Made by a program: the position numbers and the translations under genes. A model generated the notes under the pieces. That model worked only from the letters and a program-made list of their open reading frames with translations, was not told the origin of the DNA and ran no database searches. From Segetibacter aerophilus (GTDB lineage Bacteria; Bacteroidota; Bacteroidia; Chitinophagales; Chitinophagaceae): a stretch of 64,000 bases of DNA. Shown one piece after another: positions 1-9,800 of the stretch (its first letter is position 1; each line of letters starts with the position of its first letter). The DNA lies in contig NZ_BJYT01000010.1 in assembly GCF_007991655.1 (NCBI RefSeq), positions 62,001 through 126,000 on the forward strand. The letters run 5' to 3'.

Positions 1-2
1 AA

Positions 3-473
3 ATACTCGATTTTGTTACTTACCATCTTAAGCAAGTAGGTCTCGATACAAGGATGTTGAATGGCGGAATTATTCTAACAGGAGGTGGTTCTCAGTTAAA
101 GCACCTTATTCAATTGACTGAATATTCTACAGGTCTATATGCACGCATCGGTTTCCCTAACGGTCACCTTGCTGCCAACCATATTGACGAGTTGAAGAAA
201 CCAATGTACAGTACTTGTATTGGTTTGATCTTAAAAGGCTATAGCGACTACGAACATAAATACAAGGAATTCGAAAAATCTTTTAAGAAAGTAGTTGTTC
301 CTGAAACGCTTGTAAAAGAAGACGAGCCCGAAGTAAGACCACTTGAAGTACCCATCGCAGAAACAAAAGAAACTGTAAATACAAGAGGAAGAAAAGGAAT
401 GACAAAGTTCTGGGAGAAGTTTAAAAACAACTTGCTGGAACTTTTTAAAGAAGAAGGTGACAAGGACTTATAG
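3..473 (+). CDS. ftsA: Cell division protein FtsA, C-terminal part (5' end outside window)
   Basis: The reading frame is open from base 3 and enters the window without a start codon, so this is the 3' part of a longer gene. FtsA is the actin-like protein that tethers FtsZ to the membrane. The visible part has the actin-fold phosphate-binding signature TGGGSQL, followed by a charged linker rich in E, K and P, and a basic/amphipathic tail (FWEKFKNNLLELF) that fits the membrane-targeting helix of FtsA. The gene directly precedes ftsZ, the usual order, with 111 bases between them. The identification rests on the signature, the amphipathic tail and the neighbour. Confidence 0.9.
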   Translation: MLDFVTYHLKQVGLDTRMLNGGIILTGGGSQLKHLIQLTEYSTGLYARIGFPNGHLAANHIDELKKPMYSTCIGLILKGYSDYEHKYKEFEKSFKKVVVPETLVKEDEPEVRPLEVPIAETKETVNTRGRKGMTKFWEKFKNNLLELFKEEGDKDL

Positions 474-521
474 AGTTATGAATGTAGAGTTATGAGTTAC
501 AGCACTCATAATTCATAACTC
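473..521. repeat. Imperfect inverted repeat in the ftsA-ftsZ spacer
   Basis: GAGTTATGAAT at 473-483 pairs with ATTCATAACTC at 511-521, and TTATGAG at 490-496 pairs with CTCATAA at 505-511. The repeated word GAGTTATGA occurs in direct and inverted forms. It can fold into a hairpin in the ftsA-ftsZ mRNA. There is no T-run, so it is not an intrinsic terminator. A/T-rich GAGTTATGAG-type words are often seen between genes in this phylum; function unknown. Confidence 0.6.
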
Positions 522-584
522 AGAACTTATAACTAGTAAAACAACAACAAAACATAATCTATTTACCCAATCAAATTTCGAACT

Positions 585-2414
585 ATGATTCACTTTGATT
601 TGCCGAAGCAGAAGTCATCTATCTTAAAGGTGATAGGTGTAGGTGGTGGCGGTGGAAATGCCGTAAACCACATGTACGGTCAAAATATTGACAGCGTCGA
701 TTTCATTATATGTAATACTGATGCGCAGGCATTGGCTAACAGTAAAGTTCCAAACAAGATCCAGCTTGGGCCACACCTGACGCAAGGTCTGGGCGCAGGG
801 GCGAATCCTGAAATTGGTAAACAAGCGACAGAAGAAAGCCTTGAAGAAATCAAACGTATCCTGGAAGTCAATACTAAGATGGCTTTCATTACTGCCGGTA
901 TGGGTGGTGGAACAGGTACTGGTGGTGCGCCTATCATTGCTAAGATTTGCAAAGATCTGGGTGTGCTTACTGTGGGTATTGTAAGTACCCCGTTTACCAA
1001 TGAAGGTCCAAAACGTATGCGTCACGCTGAAGCAGGTATACAGCAGTTGAGAGATAACGTGGATACTTTGCTTGTTGTTAGCAACGACAAATTGCGCCAT
1101 CAATACGGCAACCTTAAAGTAAGAGAAGCATTTAGCAAAGCTGACGATATTTTGGCGACTGCAGCTAAATGTATTACGGACGTAATCACTAGCAATGGCC
1201 AGATAAACGTCGACTTTGCTGATGTCTGCACCGTAATGCGCAATGGCGGTGTTGCTATTTTAGGAAGCGCACAAGCCGATGGCGAAGACAGGGCTCAACG
1301 TGCCATTGAAGATGCAGTGAATTCTCCTCTACTAAACGATAGTGAAATCCGGGGCGCTAAATGGATCCTTGTAAATATCACTTCTGCGGAAGGCGATTAT
1401 GAAATCACTATGGATGAAGAAGATACTATTATGAGTTACCTGCGCCAGCAGGCCGGAGACGATGCAGACGTTATTAAAGGTATTGGCTTCGACGAGTCGC
1501 TAGGAGACAAAATAGGCGTTACTATCATTGCCACAGGCTTTGAACATAAAGACCCATTTAAACCAACGCCAAAACCAAAAGAAGAAAAAAAGCCGGAAGA
1601 AAAAATAGTTCTTCACTTATCTTCTAATGGTGTTGAAGAGAAAAAACAATATACCCAACCAGCTTTAGCCTTAGAAGACAAAGACCCTTATGCACCAACA
1701 ATGGTCGAAGTGTCAAACACTGCTCCCGCTGTTATACAGCCTTCACAACAGTACTACCAGGAACAACAACCTCAGGCGGTAGCACAAGAGCCTCAAGTTA
1801 CTCAAACCAGTGACGGGCCCGTATATCGTTTTGAATTAAAGCCGGAAATTACAGAACAAGTAAAGCCGCAATTTTCTGAACAACAGCCGCAACCAAACGA
1901 CGATAGCCTGAATATAAAACCAGGCGCCAATTTTCTTTCCAGACCATCTAATATTTATGCAGAATCAAAAGCTGGAGAGTCTCAAGTCATAAATCCTATG
2001 GAAGCAAAACCATCAAAACAACAGCTTCCTGAACAACCGGAGTTCGAGATGAAGTTAGTAATGAAGGATGAAATGCCAGAACCGACGGATGTACCTAAAC
2101 CAATTCAAGCTAGTAGCAACCCATCTCAATCTGTAGAGGACCTTGCAATGCAAGACGATGCAGAAGACCAAAAACGCAGAGCACAGGAAAGGATTCAGAA
2201 GTTGAGAAACTTATCCTTTAATATGAATACTGCTGATGCAAGCACTGAGTTTGATTCTGTACCTGCGTACATCCGTCGCAATATGGAGCTCTTCGGAAAT
2301 ACCCTTACTTCAGTAGAAAATTTTTATAGCAAGTACACCGTAAAACCAGACGAAAACGATAAAGGCCAGATAAGTTCTATCAATACTTTTTTAGATGGTA
2401 AAAAACCTGACTAG
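585..2414 (+). CDS. ftsZ: Cell division GTPase FtsZ with long C-terminal extension
   Basis: FtsZ is the tubulin-like GTPase that polymerises into the division ring. The 609-aa product has the N-terminal glycine-rich loop (VGGGGGNAV, residues 18-27), the tubulin/FtsZ signature GMGGGTGTGG (105-114) and the T7-loop-type NVDFADV. After about residue 325 comes a very long low-complexity linker rich in P, Q, E and K, so the protein is far longer than the roughly 380-400 residues of E. coli FtsZ. A short conserved-looking peptide VPAYIRR (559-565) resembles the Bacteroidota C-terminal peptide that binds FtsA, but about 44 residues follow it. The start is the ATG at 585. It lies downstream of ftsA and is followed by a strong terminator. 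Confidence 0.97.
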   Translation: MIHFDLPKQKSSILKVIGVGGGGGNAVNHMYGQNIDSVDFIICNTDAQALANSKVPNKIQLGPHLTQGLGAGANPEIGKQATEESLEEIKRILEVNTKMAFITAGMGGGTGTGGAPIIAKICKDLGVLTVGIVSTPFTNEGPKRMRHAEAGIQQLRDNVDTLLVVSNDKLRHQYGNLKVREAFSKADDILATAAKCITDVITSNGQINVDFADVCTVMRNGGVAILGSAQADGEDRAQRAIEDAVNSPLLNDSEIRGAKWILVNITSAEGDYEITMDEEDTIMSYLRQQAGDDADVIKGIGFDESLGDKIGVTIIATGFEHKDPFKPTPKPKEEKKPEEKIVLHLSSNGVEEKKQYTQPALALEDKDPYAPTMVEVSNTAPAVIQPSQQYYQEQQPQAVAQEPQVTQTSDGPVYRFELKPEITEQVKPQFSEQQPQPNDDSLNIKPGANFLSRPSNIYAESKAGESQVINPMEAKPSKQQLPEQPEFEMKLVMKDEMPEPTDVPKPIQASSNPSQSVEDLAMQDDAEDQKRRAQERIQKLRNLSFNMNTADASTEFDSVPAYIRRNMELFGNTLTSVENFYSKYTVKPDENDKGQISSINTFLDGKKPD

Positions 2415-2486
2415 TAGTTCATTTGCAGTTCGTACCGGTTGGTGAACTGGTATGAGTTTTTTTTAGATTGTGTTTTTAGTTGTTGT

Positions 2487-2513
2487 CCCTCCGCAAAAAC
2501 GGAGGGATTTTTT
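2487..2513 (+). terminator. Intrinsic terminator after ftsZ
   Basis: CCCTCCG (2487-2493) and CGGAGGG (2500-2506) form a perfect 7-bp GC-rich stem around a CAAAAA loop, followed by ATTTTTT. It ends the ftsZ transcript on the plus strand. Confidence 0.85.
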
Positions 2514-2536
2514 ATACCCGCTGGCATAAAAAGGAA

Positions 2537-2956
2537 CTATAGAATAACAAACTCTTCGCGTGGAGGAATGGCAATCAAGGTTTCCTTACCCATCGAAATA
2601 AGCTTCTTGATAATCTTAGTGATGTCGTCTATCGCGTTGGGCTTAACTATAAAATAGTTTGCGCCGTTTCTATACGCGTTATCAATGTCTGCTTTGCTAA
2701 CAGAAGTGGAGTAAATTAATATGGGCACCTGGTCGTACTTCCTTTCCTTTCTCAACAGTTGCAAACATTCTATGCCATTTTTGACTGGCATGTTAATATC
2801 GAGGAATAAAATATCCGGAAGTGTTTTTAAAATGAAGCGCCAAAGTTCTAGCCAATTACCTGCATATGAAAGTTGCAGTTTTTCACCTGCTTTTTCAGCC
2901 GCCTCCTGTAAGATTAAGAAATCATCTTTATCATCATCGGCCATCAAAATATGCAT
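2537..2956 (-). CDS. Single-domain response regulator (CheY-like receiver)
   Basis: A 139-aa receiver domain with no output domain. Acidic triad D7-D8-D9, phosphoacceptor D53 in LFLDINMP, the switch T/S in YSTS (82-85) and the conserved lysine K105 in VKP are all present, so it should be phosphorylatable. Stand-alone receivers of this type in Bacteroidota often relay signals from hybrid or phytochrome-like kinases, but no kinase is adjacent. It is convergent with ftsZ. The start is the ATG at 2956, giving the usual MHILMADDD N-terminus. Confidence 0.9.
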   Translation of the reverse strand: MHILMADDDKDDFLILQEAAEKAGEKLQLSYAGNWLELWRFILKTLPDILFLDINMPVKNGIECLQLLRKERKYDQVPILIYSTSVSKADIDNAYRNGANYFIVKPNAIDDITKIIKKLISMGKETLIAIPPREEFVIL

Positions 2957-3114
2957 AGCAACGTCGTTTGTCTAATTAACAGAAACATTATTCTACAAAT
3001 AAAGTCAAAAATTCAATCGATTTAGTCTAAATAATTTTTTTCGGCAAATTGCATTTTACGATCGGCTGGCCCCGGTAAGACTACGCTTTCCACTAAATTA
3101 TAAGTATACGTTTC

Positions 3115-3160
3115 CCGGTGCTTCTATTGTGCTAAAGCATCTTTGTGGTATCACTTTTGA
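3115..3160 (+). repeat. REP-like dispersed repeat, degenerate copy
   Basis: CCGGTGCTTCTATTGTG, then CATCTTTGTGG and TATCACTTTTG, matches the forward repeat family best represented at 42779 and 59641, with two extra bases inside the core. It lies upstream of the SGNH hydrolase gene. Confidence 0.45.
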
Positions 3161-3183
3161 AACTAAAAACGAAACTGTTATAG

Positions 3184-3792
3184 ATGCAATGGTATGAGGA
3201 AGATGTAAAGGCCGCAATAGCAGAAAGGCAAGGCTGTCGGTATGATCCTAAGACAATTTTTTATGGCAGTTCATCTATACGATTGTGGAACAAACTCTAT
3301 GAAGACTTTGAAGGTTTTAAGCCTGTAAACCTCGGATTTGGAGGTTCTACACTTGCAGCCTGTGTGTGGTTTTTTGATCGTATTGTATCACCCCTTAAAA
3401 CTCCCACTAAGTTTATATTGTATGCCGGCGACAATGACCTCGGCGATGGGCGACATCCGGAAGAAGTCCTAATCTTTTTCCGTGAGTTCATAGTTAAACT
3501 ACGTCAACAATATCCTGCTATCGCATTCTATTATATTTCAATCAAGCCAAGTATAAGTCGCCTTGAAATAATCGATCGAATTATTTACACAAACAAGTTG
3601 ATAGAAGAAGATATAAATAGAAGGAGCGACAACGGTTACTATATAGACATATTCTCAAAAATGCTTGGTAAAGATGGCAAACCGATTGCTACTTATTTTG
3701 AGGATGATGGGCTTCACATGAATAGAGACGGGTACATTTTATGGAGGGAGACTATCTTAAATGAGTGCTTGTTGACTGAGAAAATCCATTAG
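3184..3792 (+). CDS. SGNH/GDSL-type hydrolase
   Basis: A 202-aa cytoplasmic-looking protein with no signal peptide. Block I is YGSSSIRLW with the likely nucleophile S30, block II is GFGGST, block III is AGDNDL with its conserved N, and block V is DGLHMNRDGY, which supplies the catalytic D and H. These four blocks define the SGNH esterase/lipase fold; the GSSSIRLW form is typical of a subgroup annotated as GDSL-like lipase/acylhydrolase. Substrate unknown. An esterase gene follows 23 bases downstream on the same strand, so the two are probably co-transcribed. Confidence 0.85.
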   Translation: MQWYEEDVKAAIAERQGCRYDPKTIFYGSSSIRLWNKLYEDFEGFKPVNLGFGGSTLAACVWFFDRIVSPLKTPTKFILYAGDNDLGDGRHPEEVLIFFREFIVKLRQQYPAIAFYYISIKPSISRLEIIDRIIYTNKLIEEDINRRSDNGYYIDIFSKMLGKDGKPIATYFEDDGLHMNRDGYILWRETILNECLLTEKIH

Positions 3793-3815
3793 CCGTAGTA
3801 AACCTTTATTTTAAA

Positions 3816-4544
3816 ATGAACCGGGAATATCACAAATGGCTCAGTCCGCATCTAAAACGAAATATGGAGTTGCTTGTATTTGGGCATGCCGGCACTCCTG
3901 TGTTATTCTTCCCCACCCGAACGGCGCGCTTCTATGATTACGAAAATTGGAAGGTCATAGACGCCATTGCCGATAAAATAAACAAAGGCTGGTTACAGGT
4001 ATACTGCGTCGATAGCATCGATCTCGAAAGTTTTTATTGCTCGTGTAGTCATCCGAGTCAACGCATTGTTCGCCACATTCAGTACGAGAAATATATAGTA
4101 AATGAAGTATTACCATTAATAAAGCATAAAAACAGCAACAACTATATCATTTCGACAGGCTGTAGTTTAGGGGCCTATCATGCAGTAAATATTTCTTTTC
4201 GCCAGCCGCAACTTTTTGGTAAAGTGGTGGGCATGAGTGGCAGGTACGACTTAACCCTGCACGCAAACAACTTCAGCGATTTGTTTGATGGTTACCAGGA
4301 TGAGAACGTTTATTTCAATATGCCCTCACAGTTTATTCCAAACCTTACCGACCAAAACATCATCAGGGATTTAAAGAAATTACAGATAGTGCTGGCCGTT
4401 GGCAAAGAAGATCCTTTTCTGCCTAACAACCAGTACTTACACAATGCGCTTTTAAAAAAGGGGATAGCCAACACATTGCACATTTGGGAAGGCGAAGCAC
4501 ATCGTCCCAGGTTCTGGCAACAAATGGTACAGTACTTCCTATAG
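3816..4544 (+). CDS. Alpha/beta-hydrolase, esterase D-like
   Basis: A 242-aa protein with the fold of putative esterases (PF00756-like). The nucleophile elbow is G115-C-S117-L-G119 (GxSxG), the acid is probably the D in VGKEDPF and the histidine is in GEAHRPRFW, completing the triad. No signal peptide, so cytosolic. The segment LLVFGHAGTPVLFFPT is typical of a Bacteroidota subgroup of these esterases. It follows the SGNH hydrolase by 23 bases and probably forms a two-gene operon, suggesting that both deacylate related substrates. The real substrate cannot be told from sequence. Confidence 0.82.
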   Translation: MNREYHKWLSPHLKRNMELLVFGHAGTPVLFFPTRTARFYDYENWKVIDAIADKINKGWLQVYCVDSIDLESFYCSCSHPSQRIVRHIQYEKYIVNEVLPLIKHKNSNNYIISTGCSLGAYHAVNISFRQPQLFGKVVGMSGRYDLTLHANNFSDLFDGYQDENVYFNMPSQFIPNLTDQNIIRDLKKLQIVLAVGKEDPFLPNNQYLHNALLKKGIANTLHIWEGEAHRPRFWQQMVQYFL

Positions 4545-4558
4545 AGATTAAATATTTT

Positions 4559-4613
4559 TAGTTCCGCATTTGTTACTTCGTTCAACATTCTTGTGTCACT
4601 CCCTTGTACCGCA
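4559..4613 (+). repeat. REP-like dispersed repeat, forward copy
   Basis: GTTCCGC at about 4561, then the core CATTCTTGTGTCACTC (4586-4601) and CTTGTACCG. It sits 15 bases after the esterase stop codon. Same family as the copies at 21042, 28100, 42779 and 59641. Confidence 0.75.
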
Positions 4614-4756
4614 GTTTCTACTTTCAACGTCTTTATAGCGTTTTCTCTACAGTGTCATAAGCCATATTTGGGGTAAAAAAATCTCCTTTAAAATAAATAC
4701 GCCCGTGCTAGTATTTCCTATTGAATAAAATATATTTACGCTCCAAATTCTAAACT

Positions 4757-5551
4757 ATGCGCAATGATCAGATAGACTATAAAATATTGGGAGAGGAAAT
4801 GCAATACGTTCAAATAGAGCTCGATCCTAACGAGACTGCTATTGCAGAAAGCGGCAGTTTTATGATGATGGATGATGGCATTCAAATGCAAACCATCTTC
4901 GGAGATGGTAGCCAAAACCAAAACAGCGGAGGGTTATTAGGCAAACTTTTAGGCGCAGGCAAAAGGCTGCTTATTGGTGAAAGCCTTTTTATGACTGCCT
5001 TTACAAACACCGGTTACGGAAAGAAGAGAGTAAGCTTTGCTTCACCTTATCCCGGCAAAATTATTCCGCTTGATCTGTTGAAGCTAGGGGGTAAAGTAAT
5101 TGCTCAAAAAGATGCTTTTCTGTGTGCAGCCAAGGGAGTAAGTATTGGTATAGATTTTCAGAAACGGCTCGGCACCGGCATCTTCGGGGGCGAAGGATTT
5201 ATTATGGAAAAACTCGAAGGTGATGGAATGGCATTCATGCACGCGGGAGGACATGTTTTCGAACGCGTATTAGAAGCCAATGAATTAATAAAAATTGATA
5301 CAGGCTGTCTCGTAGCATTAACGCAAACTGTTAACTATGATATCCAGTTTATCGGCGGTATCAAGAACTCAATCTTTGGAGGTGAAGGTTTATTCTTTGC
5401 TACTTTAAGGGGACCCGGTAAAGTATGGATACAAACGTTACCGGTAAGCAGGTTGGCGAGTCGTATACTATCCTACGGCAGATCAAACAGAAAAGAAGAA
5501 GGAAGCATTTTAGGCGGGCTTGGCAATATGCTGGATGGCGATGGATACTAG
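4757..5551 (+). CDS. AIM24 / TIGR00266 family protein
   Basis: A 264-aa protein belonging to the conserved family TIGR00266 (AIM24 domain). It starts with a typical [20 protein letters not shown] strand and contains glycine-rich repeats such as [40 protein letters not shown] and [16 protein letters not shown], which form the trimeric beta-sandwich fold. In yeast AIM24 is mitochondrial; in bacteria the role is unknown. No signal peptide or transmembrane segment. It stands alone between terminators and repeats. Confidence 0.88.
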   Translation: MRNDQIDYKILGEEMQYVQIELDPNETAIAESGSFMMMDDGIQMQTIFGDGSQNQNSGGLLGKLLGAGKRLLIGESLFMTAFTNTGYGKKRVSFASPYPGKIIPLDLLKLGGKVIAQKDAFLCAAKGVSIGIDFQKRLGTGIFGGEGFIMEKLEGDGMAFMHAGGHVFERVLEANELIKIDTGCLVALTQTVNYDIQFIGGIKNSIFGGEGLFFATLRGPGKVWIQTLPVSRLASRILSYGRSNRKEEGSILGGLGNMLDGDGY

Positions 5552-5598
5552 TGGTTTAGTATCAATGAAATTTGTTGCTTTAACTTAAATAGCATAAA

Positions 5599-5636
5599 AT
5601 AATAAGGGCAAATGAAATTTCATCTGCCCTTATTAT
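5599..5636. terminator. Bidirectional terminator between AIM24 gene and TIM-barrel gene
   Basis: ATAATAAGGGCA (5599-5610) pairs perfectly with TGCCCTTATTAT (5625-5636). The loop AATGAAATTTCATC is itself self-complementary. It is flanked by A/T-rich sequence on both sides and lies between convergent genes. Confidence 0.8.
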
Positions 5637-5673
5637 TTATCGTAGAATCTAATGTTGATCTATTCCTGCTTCA

Positions 5674-6570
5674 CTAGATATCACAAATCTTCACGCTTTG
5701 TCTCAAAGAGTCAAGCGCATCAGGTCGCTTAGGTACGAACTCTTGCGCAATGTGTCCTTTATAGCCGGTATCAAGAATTGCCTTCACAATTGCAGGATAA
5801 TATAACTCTTGTGTTTCATCAATCTCTGCGCGGCCTGGAACTCCACCCGTATGATAATGCGAGATATATGGATGGTATTGTTTGATAGTGGCAATAACGT
5901 CCCCTTCCATTATCTGCATATGGTAGATGTCGTACAATAATTTAAACCTATCTGACCCAATCATTTTCGCAAGCTCTACTCCCCATTTTGTATGATCGGC
6001 CTGGTAGTCTTTATGGTTCACTTTACTGTTCAATAATTCCATTGTAACAGTCACCTTGTACTTCTCTGCAGTCTTCATCAAACGCTTTAAACCTTTGGCG
6101 CAATTCTCCAATCCTTGCTCATCACTTAGCCCCTTTCTGTTGCCTGAAAAAGTGATAATCTTATCCAATCCCGCTGCTGCTGCTTTCGGAATAACATCTT
6201 CAAAACTTGCCAGCAGCTCATCATGTAAAGCGGGGTTATTCCATCCATTCTCAATTCCCTTTCCCGCTCCCCATGGCATTGCGCAGGTTAGACCATATTT
6301 CTTTATTGTTGGCCACTCTTCCGGACCTTGTAATTCGATTGAAGACAATCCCATATCCTTCGCCGCTTTACACAAATCATCCAATGAAACTTTTGGATAA
6401 CACCATTTGCAAACAGAATGATTCACGTTGCCTTTCAACTTAAGATCTGTCCATTCTTCTTTGATAAGTTCTGCCTTAGCAGCAGAGGGAAGTACCATAG
6501 CCGCAGAGAAAAATGCAGCACTACCTGTGAGGTTTTTAAGAGCGGTACGACGAGAGAGTTGCTTTTTCAT
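5674..6570 (-). CDS. Exported TIM-barrel sugar isomerase/epimerase (hydroxypyruvate isomerase-like)
   Basis: A 298-aa protein of the xylose isomerase-like TIM-barrel superfamily (AP_endonuc_2). The N-terminus carries a twin-arginine motif, LSRRTALKNL, followed by an A-rich hydrophobic stretch ending in AKA, so it is probably exported folded through Tat. Metal and substrate ligands typical of the family are visible: TMELLNSK (E), YDIYHMQIMEGD (D and H), SHYHTGG and AQEF. The family isomerises or epimerises keto-sugars; a hydroxypyruvate isomerase-like label is the nearest. It is divergent from the exported dehydrogenase gene at 6855 and may process the sugar that those cytochrome-linked enzymes oxidise. 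Confidence 0.82.
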   Translation of the reverse strand: MKKQLSRRTALKNLTGSAAFFSAAMVLPSAAKAELIKEEWTDLKLKGNVNHSVCKWCYPKVSLDDLCKAAKDMGLSSIELQGPEEWPTIKKYGLTCAMPWGAGKGIENGWNNPALHDELLASFEDVIPKAAAAGLDKIITFSGNRKGLSDEQGLENCAKGLKRLMKTAEKYKVTVTMELLNSKVNHKDYQADHTKWGVELAKMIGSDRFKLLYDIYHMQIMEGDVIATIKQYHPYISHYHTGGVPGRAEIDETQELYYPAIVKAILDTGYKGHIAQEFVPKRPDALDSLRQSVKICDI

Positions 6571-6739
6571 ATTGTTGTTTAAGCTTAATCGTTAAAGTAG
6601 ACTTCATTAACGATATAAATGTAAGTGTTACAATTAAAAACGGAAGCAGATATTTTTAAGCTTTTCTGGTGTGTTGACTTGTGCTTTTAAAGACTTAAAC
6701 AAAAACTGGTATAATAAAAACCTTTCATTAGAACTATAA

Positions 6740-6757
6740 TTACTATCGCGATAGTAA
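6740..6757. promoter_or_regulatory. Perfect 18-bp palindrome, candidate operator
   Basis: TTACTATCGCGATAGTAA is a perfect palindrome in the divergent promoter region between the TIM-barrel gene and the dehydrogenase gene. Just downstream two copies of GACAGTTAA (6768-6776 and 6778-6786) occur in tandem, 10 bases apart, one helical turn. Both are what a dimeric regulator site would look like; the regulator is not in the window. Confidence 0.45.
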
Positions 6758-6791
6758 ATACCTTTATGACAGTTAACGACAGTTAAAAGTA

Positions 6792-6823
6792 TTTGTCTAT
6801 CTCACCATCTTCAAGTATAATTG
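6792..6823 (+). promoter_or_regulatory. Candidate Bacteroidota-type promoter for the dehydrogenase gene
   Basis: TTTG at 6792-6795 and TATAATTG at 6816-6823 (one mismatch to TAnnTTTG) are separated by 20 bases, matching the -33/-7 arrangement used by the primary sigma factor of Bacteroidota. The start codon is 31 bases downstream, and the candidate operator lies just upstream. Confidence 0.5.
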
Positions 6824-6854
6824 TTATATCTACGACTTCATAAAGCCATTTGAA

Positions 6855-9800
6855 ATGATGAAAAAAAATCTTCCCGGTTTTCAAGTTAATGCCTCTTATT
6901 TATTGAAAGCTTTCTTATTCGCCAGCATTCTAAATGGGGCCGGTTGTACAAACTCAAAGAACTCCGCAAAGACAACGGCTCAGACCGAAACAAAGACTGA
7001 AGAGGTTAAGGTTGTCGAAACAAAACCCGCAGCCCCCGTAGAAACTAAACCCCGCGAGTTGACAGAACAGGAGAAGCATGATGCGGAAAATGCATTGCAA
7101 GGACTTGTTGCTTTCAATGGGCTTGAAGTACATACGATGGCTACGGAACCAATGCTAAAAAACCCGACGAATATCGATGTCGATGATCGTGGAAGAGTAT
7201 GGGTAACAGAGGCCTATAACTATCGCCCCGATATTAATGGCAACCCGACCAATCCAAAGGGCGACAGGATAATGATACTGGAGGATAACAATGGAGATGG
7301 CAAGGCTGATACAGCAAAAGTATTTTACCAGGGGCCTGAAATAAATGCGCCCTTGGGAGTATGTGTATTAGGGAACAGGGTTTTGATTTCTCAAAGTCCG
7401 TACATCTGGGCTTTTTACGACGATAATGGGGACGACAAAGCTGATAGAAAAGAAGTGCTGTTTCAAGGCATCGGTGGAGAACAACACGATCATGGCGCCC
7501 ACACATTTACTTTCGGACCGGATGGAAAATTATACTTCAACCTTGGTAACGAGGGAAGAACTTTAAAAGATAAAGATGGTAAAATTGTTCTTGACCAGGA
7601 CGGTGTTGAGATCAGCGCGAAAAACTATAAAGAAGGGATGGTACTCAGATGTGATCCCGATGGATCACATGTAGAAGTACTCGGGCAAAATTTCAGAAAT
7701 CCATATGAGGTAGCAGTAGACAGTTATGGCACTTTATGGCAAAGTGATAACGACGATGATGGCAACCGAGGCGTTCGTATTAACTATGTAATGGAGTATG
7801 GCAATTATGGCTACAAAGATGAAATGACCGGTGCAGGATGGCAGGAAAATCGGACCAACATAGAAGACTCAATTCCCTATCGACACTGGCACCTTAACGA
7901 TCCCGGTGTTGTACCAAACCTCTTACAAACTTACGCTGGCTCGCCGACGGGTATGGTGCTTTATGAAGGCTCTTTGTTACCCGAGCAATTTCAGAACCAA
8001 ATGATCCATACTGATGCCGGACCAAATGTAGTACGCTCCTACCCTGTCAAGAAGAAGGGAGCAGGTTACTCAGCAGAAATGGTGAACATTCTAAAAGGAG
8101 ATAAAGATCGTTGGTTCCGCCCGGCCGACATTTCTGTTGCGCCTGATGGTTCTCTCATAATTGCTGACTGGTACGACCCGGGAGTTGGAGGTCACCAGGC
8201 AGGCGATCAAACCAAGGGAAGAATATATCGTATTGCTCCTCCCAATTCTAATTATACAATCAACAAAGAAGATTATTCTACTCCTGCGGGAGCAATTCAT
8301 GCGCTTCAAAATCCAAATTTGTCTACCCGTTATAAAGCATGGACAGCTTTACAATCAATGGGCGAAAAGGCGGTGCCTGAACTAGAAAAATTATGGAGTG
8401 CAGGTGCTAATCCTAAAATGAAGGCCCGGGCATTTTGGGCCCTGGTAAAAAGACCTGGTGCAAACGCACAACAATATATTCAGCAAGCCTTAAAATCAGA
8501 TATCCCTGAATTAAGAATTGTTGGCCTAAGGGCTGCAAGAGAATTGAACGCTGATGTTGCAGGCGTTGTACGACAGTTGGTTAATGATCCTGATGTTCAC
8601 GTAAGACGGGAATGTCTTATTGCACTCCACCATAACAAATCGCCGGAAGCAGCTGAACTATGGGCTACCCTTGCAAGTCAGCACGACGGAGACAGGTGGT
8701 ATCTCGAAGCTGTGGGAGTTGGTGCGGACAAGCAGTGGGATCAGTTCTTCCCTGCCTATGTGGCAAAAGTGAAAGATCCTATTCAAAATGCAGCAACCCA
8801 GGATATCGTTTGGCGGGCACGAACAGATGCAGCAATCCCATACATCGCTAAGTTGGCTTCTCAGCAGGATGTACCCGTGAATAACAGGCTGCGTTATTTC
8901 AGGGCATTTGATTTCAACAAAGGGCCGTTGAAGTCGAAGTTGCTTCTTGCTATGATTAAAAATAACACCACAAACGACCTTACCCTAAACAAACTTGCGC
9001 TGCGTCATCTTGATGTAACCTCTGTTAAGAATTCTCCACTTGCGAAAAATGCTCTGACGCAACTTTTAAAATCTTTAGCTGGAACTCCGGAATATATTGA
9101 ACTCGTAAGAAAGTATGAGTTGACTGATCAAAATAAAACATTGCTTGAACTCGCAATTTCTAATTACCGTCAGCCAATGGGCAGAGATGCTGCCGGATTA
9201 TTATTGAAGGCTGGAGGAAGTCCACTGGCATGGCAAGCTATCACGGGTAAGGATACAACGAGGTCAACCGCATTCTTAACATCACTAAGCCGGGTAGGCA
9301 GTAAAGAGTCATTGGATATGCTGCAAAGCATTGTAGTCTCTCCAAAATACCCAATGCAGCTTCGTGAACAAGCGGCAAGAAGAATTGGAAGAAGTGGAGG
9401 CGGCGAAGACCTTGTACTAACCTTACTTCGAAACAAAAAAATACCAGAGCAACTAATCCCCGGTGCAGTATCGAGCGTGCAGGGAGCTTGGAGAAAAGCT
9501 GTAAGAACCGAGGCGGCGTCATACCTCGCTAATGCAGAGACTAAGACAGAAAAGAAGGTTCCGACAATTGAAGATTTGGGTTCTTTAAAGGCGAACGTTG
9601 CAGGAGGTAAAGGCATCTTTACAAACACTTGTTCTGTTTGTCACCAGGTCGGTAGCGAAGGATTTGACTTTGGGCCAAAACTGACTGAAATAGGTGCAAA
9701 GTACCCAAGAGAAGGTTTGCTTGAAGCGATCGTTCATCCTTCTAAAGGAATCAGTTTTGGCTATGAAGGGTGGGAAATAAAGCTAAAAGACGGATCAACA

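Noticed and set aside
2439-2657. Plus-strand frame after ftsZ
   Set aside because: It runs through the ftsZ terminator and antisense to the response regulator gene.
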